A stretch of DNA of 64,000 nt, taken from contig CAJTUV010000002.1 in NCBI GenBank assembly GCA_910579515.1, forward strand, positions 139,295 through 203,294, read 5' to 3'. Under the pieces are notes generated by a model. That model saw nothing but the letters and a program-made list of their open reading frames with translations. It did no database searches and was not told the origin of the DNA. Position 1 is the first letter of the stretch, and each line of letters begins with the position of its first letter. The position numbers were made by a program, and so were the translations under genes. Of this stretch, positions 60,117-64,000 are shown in pieces. This DNA is from an uncultured Hungatella sp. (GTDB lineage: Bacteria > Bacillota > Clostridia > Lachnospirales > Lachnospiraceae).

Positions 60117-61304
60117 ATGGAACTTTCAGAGCGGATTGGACGCTGGAGGCTGATTTTAGGGCAGGAGTCAGAAAACCGGTTCCAGAATATGAACAAAGCA
60201 GGGGGAGAAGTTCTTTCCCAGGAACAGTTTTTGATGGACCAGGCTTTAGCAGCCATTTATAATCGGAGCGAGTCAGGCGGTTTTGGCTTTGGAACAAGAG
60301 GAGCCGGACATGGGCCTTCTAATCCACAGATATCCAGGTGGCTGGGAGACGTCAGGTCTTTGTTTGATAAGGATTTGGTGAAGATTATCCAGTCAGATGC
60401 TATGGAGCGCTGCGGGCTAAAGCAGTTAATTTTTGAACCAGAGCTTTTAGAAAACCTGGAGCCGGATATGAATCTGGCAGCCACGATTATGCTTCTAAAG
60501 GATCAGGTTCCAAAGAGAAGCAAGGAAGGCGTCAGAGAGTTTATCCGAAAGATTGTGGAACAGATTAATAAACTGTTGGAAAGCGACATCCGGCGGGCTG
60601 TGACCGTGGCCGTTAATAGGAGGCAGCACTCGCCGATTCCGTCGGCAGCGGCCCTGGATTATGAGACCACCATCCGAAGAGGGATTAAAAACTATAATCC
60701 TCATATTGGAAAGGTGATACCAGAGCGTTTTTATTTCTTTGACCGAACAAGCAAGACTGCGGCGAATAAGTATACGGTGATTTTGGATGTGGACCAAAGC
60801 GGCTCCATGGGAGAATCGGTGATTTATTCTTCGATTGTAGGCTGTATCCTGGCAAGTATGGCTTCCATTAAAACCCGCATTGTGGCTTTTGACACCAGCG
60901 TGGTAGATCTGACGGAGAAATGTGACGATCCTGTGGATTTGCTGTTCGGTTTTCAGCTTGGGGGCGGAACGGATATTAATCAGTCTGTGGCATACTGCCA
61001 GGGGCTGATAGAGAATCCCAAAAAGACCTTGTTTTTTCTGGTTACGGATTTGATGGAAGGGGGAAATCGTGCTTCTTTGGTTCGAAGGCTGGGAGAACTG
61101 AAAGAGGACGGCGTTACGGTAGTCTGCCTCCTGGCGATTGCAGACGGAGGAAAGCCTTACTATGACGCACAGATGGCTCAGAAGGTGGCCTCATTAGGGA
61201 TTCCATGTTTTGCGTGTAATCCCCAACTGCTTCCCCAACTGTTGGAAAAGGCTTTAAAGGGACAGGACCTTTCTGGGTTCTCGTCTGAGATTGGGAAACA
61301 ATAG
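60117..61304 (+). CDS. VWA-domain protein with intact MIDAS (YehP-like)
   Basis: A 395-residue protein. The N-terminal 210 residues are helical; the VWA domain is about 218-385. The MIDAS is complete: D226-x-S228-x-S230 in LDVDQSGSMGES, the Thr in LGGGTDINQSVAY, and the Asp in FFLVTDLMEGGN. A divalent metal and client binding are thus expected. It is the presumed partner of the MoxR ATPase at 56702. The ATG at 60117 follows AGGGGGA; the TTG at 60114 is in frame but closer to that site. No membrane segment is seen. The next gene (GNAT) starts 18 bases on. Confidence 0.88.
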   Translation: MELSERIGRWRLILGQESENRFQNMNKAGGEVLSQEQFLMDQALAAIYNRSESGGFGFGTRGAGHGPSNPQISRWLGDVRSLFDKDLVKIIQSDAMERCGLKQLIFEPELLENLEPDMNLAATIMLLKDQVPKRSKEGVREFIRKIVEQINKLLESDIRRAVTVAVNRRQHSPIPSAAALDYETTIRRGIKNYNPHIGKVIPERFYFFDRTSKTAANKYTVILDVDQSGSMGESVIYSSIVGCILASMASIKTRIVAFDTSVVDLTEKCDDPVDLLFGFQLGGGTDINQSVAYCQGLIENPKKTLFFLVTDLMEGGNRASLVRRLGELKEDGVTVVCLLAIADGGKPYYDAQMAQKVASLGIPCFACNPQLLPQLLEKALKGQDLSGFSSEIGKQ

Positions 61305-61321
61305 AAAGGGGAGATGAGAGA

Positions 61322-61882
61322 ATGTATCTGAAAAAAAAGGAAGTGAAGTTACAAAATGGGCAGAGTGTGATTTTTAAAAGTCCAGAACCGGAGGAAGCGA
61401 AAGAGGTTTTGGAACATCTGCAGATTACATCAGAGGAAACTTACTTTATGGCCCGCTATCCTGAGGAGATTGTGATGACTGTGGACGAGGAAAAGGAGCA
61501 CTTAAAGAAAGTCAATGCTCATGAGGACAACTTTTTGCTGTCTGCCTATTTAGATGGAGAAATGGTGGGGAGCGCAGGGATTTCCAGAGTGGCCGATCTG
61601 ATGAAATACCGACACAGAGGGGAGTTTGGCATCTCTGTGAAGAAAAAGGCGTGGGGTCTGGGTGTGGGCAGGAAAATGATAGAGGAGCTTTTGGAGCAGG
61701 CGAAGAACACTGGATTTGAGCAGATTGAATTGACGGTGTTTGAAGATAATCAGAGAGCGATCTCGTTATATGAAAAGATGGGGTTTGTGCGTATAGGCAG
61801 GATTCCCAGAGCTTATAAGTTAAAAGACAATCGGTATTGTGATGAGATTTGGATGGTTTACCAGATACAAAGACAGAGATAA
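61322..61882 (+). CDS. GNAT family N-acetyltransferase
   Basis: A 186-residue acetyltransferase. The acetyl-CoA loop is KKKAWGLGVGRKMIEELL and the C-terminal motif is NQRAISLYEKMGFVRIGRIP, ending DEIWMVYQI. It resembles uncharacterised RimJ/RimL-like enzymes that accept amino groups of proteins or small molecules. It directly follows the VWA gene with 17 bases between, so it might be co-transcribed with that cluster, but nothing else links them. Confidence 0.87.
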   Translation: MYLKKKEVKLQNGQSVIFKSPEPEEAKEVLEHLQITSEETYFMARYPEEIVMTVDEEKEHLKKVNAHEDNFLLSAYLDGEMVGSAGISRVADLMKYRHRGEFGISVKKKAWGLGVGRKMIEELLEQAKNTGFEQIELTVFEDNQRAISLYEKMGFVRIGRIPRAYKLKDNRYCDEIWMVYQIQRQR

Positions 61883-61928
61883 CCGCAGGATGAGATGACT
61901 AGAAAAGGAAAGACACGAAGGAGGGTTT

Positions 61929-62189
61929 ATGGGACAGTTAGCAGATTTACCGAATATCGGAAAGGTGTTGGAGCAGCAGTTGGAGGAAGTGGGAATCCAT
62001 ACGGAAGAAGATTTAAAGCGCATCGGTGCGGAGCAGATCTGGCTTCGGATTCAGCGGATTGACGAGTCTGCCTGCATTCACAGGCTTCTGGCTCTGGAGG
62101 GAGCAATACAGGGAGTAAAGAAAAACTTTCTGCCAGAGATTCGTAAGGCAGAGCTAAAGGAGTTTTACCAGAAACAGAAAGGGAAGTAA
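61929..62189 (+). CDS. Stand-alone TfoX C-terminal domain protein
   Basis: An 86-residue helix-hairpin-helix protein: LADLPNIGKVLEQQLEEVGI and EDLKRIGAEQIWLRIQRID match TfoX-C. In proteobacteria this domain is part of the competence regulator TfoX; here it is alone, as in many Firmicutes, with unknown role. The ATG follows AGGAGGGTTT. It is followed by the ACT-domain gene after three bases. Confidence 0.85.
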   Translation: MGQLADLPNIGKVLEQQLEEVGIHTEEDLKRIGAEQIWLRIQRIDESACIHRLLALEGAIQGVKKNFLPEIRKAELKEFYQKQKGK

Positions 62190-62192
62190 AAG

Positions 62193-62555
62193 ATGGATAG
62201 AAAGATAGAAAAAGTAGAAGGGGAGTTTTCTGTCTGTAAAGTAACTGATTTTTCGAAAGTGGACAATTCCTTGGAGTTTACATTTACCGGAAGGACAGAT
62301 GAGGAGTATTCTCTCGTCTGTCCGACAACTCAGGCGCCGCAAAATGCCCTTGAACGTGAGGATGGGTGGAAGATGTTTCGGGTAGCGGGGATTCTGGACT
62401 TTTCCCTTATTGGAGTGCTGGCAAAAATTTCCTCGCTGCTGGCACAAAAAGGGATTGGAATTTTTGTGATTTCCACATTTAATACAGATTATATTCTTGT
62501 CAAGAAAGAAGATTATGACAGGGCGTATGATGCGATGAAGGAAGGCGGGATTTAA
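62193..62555 (+). CDS. ACT domain-containing protein
   Basis: A 120-residue protein of the ACT family with two small halves. The C-terminal part, FRVAGILDFSLIGVLAKISS then IGIFVISTFNTDYILVKKED, is the ACT-like ligand-binding fold. The group is often described as amino-acid-binding regulators. It is four bases from the TfoX-C gene and surely co-transcribed. Confidence 0.85.
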   Translation: MDRKIEKVEGEFSVCKVTDFSKVDNSLEFTFTGRTDEEYSLVCPTTQAPQNALEREDGWKMFRVAGILDFSLIGVLAKISSLLAQKGIGIFVISTFNTDYILVKKEDYDRAYDAMKEGGI

Positions 62556-62584
62556 AGAGAGTGGACTCACTTTGCCCGCCTTCC
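62540..62584. terminator. Hairpin between convergent ACT and rarA genes
   Basis: GGAAGGCGGG (62540-62549) pairs with CCCGCCTTCC (62575-62584), with a further inner imperfect stem. The left arm lies in the end of the ACT gene. There is no T run, so termination is uncertain. Confidence 0.4.
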
Positions 62585-62588
62585 ATAG

Positions 62589-63911
62589 TCACTCTCTTGC
62601 CTTCCACTTCTTAATCTGCTCCAGCCGTTCTTTTACCTGGGCTTCTTTTCCTTCTGACGTAGGATGATAATATTCTTTCCCTATCAAAGAATCTGGCAGG
62701 CACTGCATTCTTGCCATCTTTTCTTTGGTGTCGTGGGCATATACATACCCTTCCCCATAATGAAGCTGTTCCATTAACGTTGTAGGCGCATTGCGGATAA
62801 CCAAAGGCACAGGTTCTGCCAGCATGTTCTGGGCGTCTAGTTTCGCAGTGTTGTAGGCGGTTTCGGCAGAGTTGGACTTGGGAGCCATGGACAGATAGAT
62901 GACCGTATGGCTTAAGTGGACGTTGCATTCTGGCATACCCAGAAAATGGCAGGCCTGATAGGCTGCGATTGCCAAAGGGAGAGCCTGACTGTCTGCCATC
63001 CCTACATCTTCGCTGGCAAAGCGGACGATTCTTCTGGCTATATAAAGGGGATCTTCTCCGGCCTCCAGCATACGGGCCAGCCAGTAGACAGAAGCGTCTG
63101 GGTCGGAGTTTCTCATGGATTTATGGAGAGCGGAGATTAAGTTATAATGTTCCTCTCCTTTTTTGTCATACAGTAAACTTTTTTTGCCAATACATTGCTT
63201 TAACACGTCTAAGGTAATGCTTGTCTTATCCGAACTGATTTCTCCGTTGGTCACCGCCATTTCTAAAACGTTTAACGCGGTTCTGGCGTCTCCGTTGGCA
63301 AATTCTGCAATCATGGAAATCATATCGTCTGAGATTTCAATATTCAGATAACCAAAACCTTTCTGGCTTTTTAAGGTTCGTTTTAAAAGCCGGAACAAAT
63401 CATCTGAAGACAAGGGCTGAAGGACAAAGACCCGGCATCTTGACAAAAGAGCGCTGTTAATCTCAAAAGAAGGGTTTTCTGTGGTGGCGCCTATAAGAAT
63501 GATGCTGCCTTTTTCTACATAGGGAAGAAAAGCATCCTGCTGGGCCTTGTTAAAACGGTGGATCTCATCCACAAACACCAAGGTTTTGACGCCCATATGC
63601 CTGCTTTGCTCCGCCTGGGCCATAACCTCTTTGATCTCCTTGATTCCGCTGGTTACCGCGCTGAAGTTGATGAATTTGGCGTGAGTTTTGTGGGCGATGA
63701 TACCTGCCAGTGTGGTTTTTCCAACACCTGGAGGTCCCCAGAATATCATCGAAGGGATCCGGTCCTGGTTGATGAGCTGGCGGAGAAGCTTACCCTCTCC
63801 CAAAAGATGCTCCTGACCGACAAAGTCCTCAAGATCTTCTGGACGCATTCGGCTGGCCAGAGGATTGTAGGCTTCCCGGTCGTCAAAGAGTGACAGTTGT
63901 TCCATAGACAT
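62589..63911 (-). CDS. rarA: Replication-associated recombination protein A (AAA+)
   Basis: A 440-residue AAA+ ATPase of the RarA/MgsA/WRNIP1 family that acts at stalled replication forks. Residues MRPEDLEDFVGQEHLLGEGK at the N-terminus are characteristic; Walker A is WGPPGVGKTTLAGII, Walker B VFVDEIHRFNKAQQD, sensor 1 ILIGATTENPSFEINSALL, and the C-terminal domain includes ARRIVRFASEDVGMAD and YHPTSEGKEAQVKERLEQIK. The start at 63911 or the ATG at 63905 are both possible; neither has a strong ribosome site. The gene is convergent with the ACT gene. The 50 bases beyond 63950 hold no recognisable feature. Confidence 0.94.
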   Translation of the reverse strand: MSMEQLSLFDDREAYNPLASRMRPEDLEDFVGQEHLLGEGKLLRQLINQDRIPSMIFWGPPGVGKTTLAGIIAHKTHAKFINFSAVTSGIKEIKEVMAQAEQSRHMGVKTLVFVDEIHRFNKAQQDAFLPYVEKGSIILIGATTENPSFEINSALLSRCRVFVLQPLSSDDLFRLLKRTLKSQKGFGYLNIEISDDMISMIAEFANGDARTALNVLEMAVTNGEISSDKTSITLDVLKQCIGKKSLLYDKKGEEHYNLISALHKSMRNSDPDASVYWLARMLEAGEDPLYIARRIVRFASEDVGMADSQALPLAIAAYQACHFLGMPECNVHLSHTVIYLSMAPKSNSAETAYNTAKLDAQNMLAEPVPLVIRNAPTTLMEQLHYGEGYVYAHDTKEKMARMQCLPDSLIGKEYYHPTSEGKEAQVKERLEQIKKWKARE

Positions 63912-64000
63912 ATTGTTTTACCTGCTTTCAATTCTTATTAAGGCTATTATGCAGGAAAATGAACAATTCTGCAACCATGAAAAGCGGATTGTAACAAAAA

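Noticed and set aside
53359..61304. Gas-vesicle, nitric-oxide reductase or RuBisCO activase (GvpN/NorQ/CbbQ) system
   Set aside because: No structural or enzyme client genes of those systems are present, and the SWIM and DUF5682 proteins are not part of them.
1..64000. CRISPR arrays, insertion sequences, phage genes, attachment sites, tRNA or rRNA genes
   Set aside because: I saw no regularly spaced repeats, transposase or integrase motifs, or rRNA-like sequence. tRNA genes were looked for only by eye, so a missed one is possible.

Overview
The window reads as chromosomal DNA of an anaerobic, spore-forming Firmicute, most likely a Lachnospiraceae member (Clostridium cluster XIVa). The grounds are a complete spo0A with a 0A-like box, a tryptophan T-box leader, a CIRCE-controlled htpG, strong AGGAGG ribosome sites with frequent TTG/GTG starts, and family-typical genes (DUF5721, PF06541, M18 peptidase, GHL10). 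Genes are densely packed. I found no insertion sequence, phage gene, CRISPR array, tRNA or rRNA.

Layout: 1-1478 holds the end of a gene with a degenerate kinase-like motif. 1613-6829 is a pyridoxal kinase / MATE / siroheme run ending in a HemC-CobA-HemD fusion. spo0A follows, then glgA with small membrane and HD-domain genes (7900-11006), then maf / HAD phosphatase / PpiC lipoprotein (11080-13447), which overlaps a convergent M18 aminopeptidase. 14879-19928 carries alpha-galactosidase, phosphoglucomutase, DUF5721 and thymidine kinase. 20032-23109 (minus) is a three-gene ABC transporter behind a T-box whose specifier reads UGG, so it is predicted to import tryptophan. 23219-27296 is an OmpR-type two-component system followed by two multi-PepSY exported proteins, with an 11-bp direct repeat in front of the first. 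Next come a flavin reductase and htpG.

30194-35355 is a LytTR regulator, a soluble GHKL kinase and two half ABC exporters. 35447-38497 has DegV, an AgrC-like kinase and a Sfp-type phosphopantetheinyl transferase. 38559-41432 (minus) pairs a solute-binding lipoprotein with a chemoreceptor. 41585-47664 holds CapA, galactokinase, a histidine phosphatase, a GHL10 glycosidase, an SH3 lipoprotein and the c-di-AMP receptor DarA. carB and a glycogen debranching enzyme lie on the minus strand (47746-53163).

The most interesting region is 53359-61304. Five tightly packed genes encode a SWIM zinc-finger protein, a large helical repeat protein, a MoxR-type AAA+ ATPase, a DUF5682 protein and a VWA/MIDAS protein. 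This matches in type the little-studied E. coli yehLMPQ genes and looks like a self-contained MoxR-VWA machine of unknown client. The window ends with GNAT, TfoX-C, ACT and RarA genes.

Central carbon functions recur: glgA, glgX and pgcA for glycogen; alpha-galactosidase, galactokinase and phosphoglucomutase for galactosides. Functions are inferred from motifs and remembered family knowledge; no database search was run.
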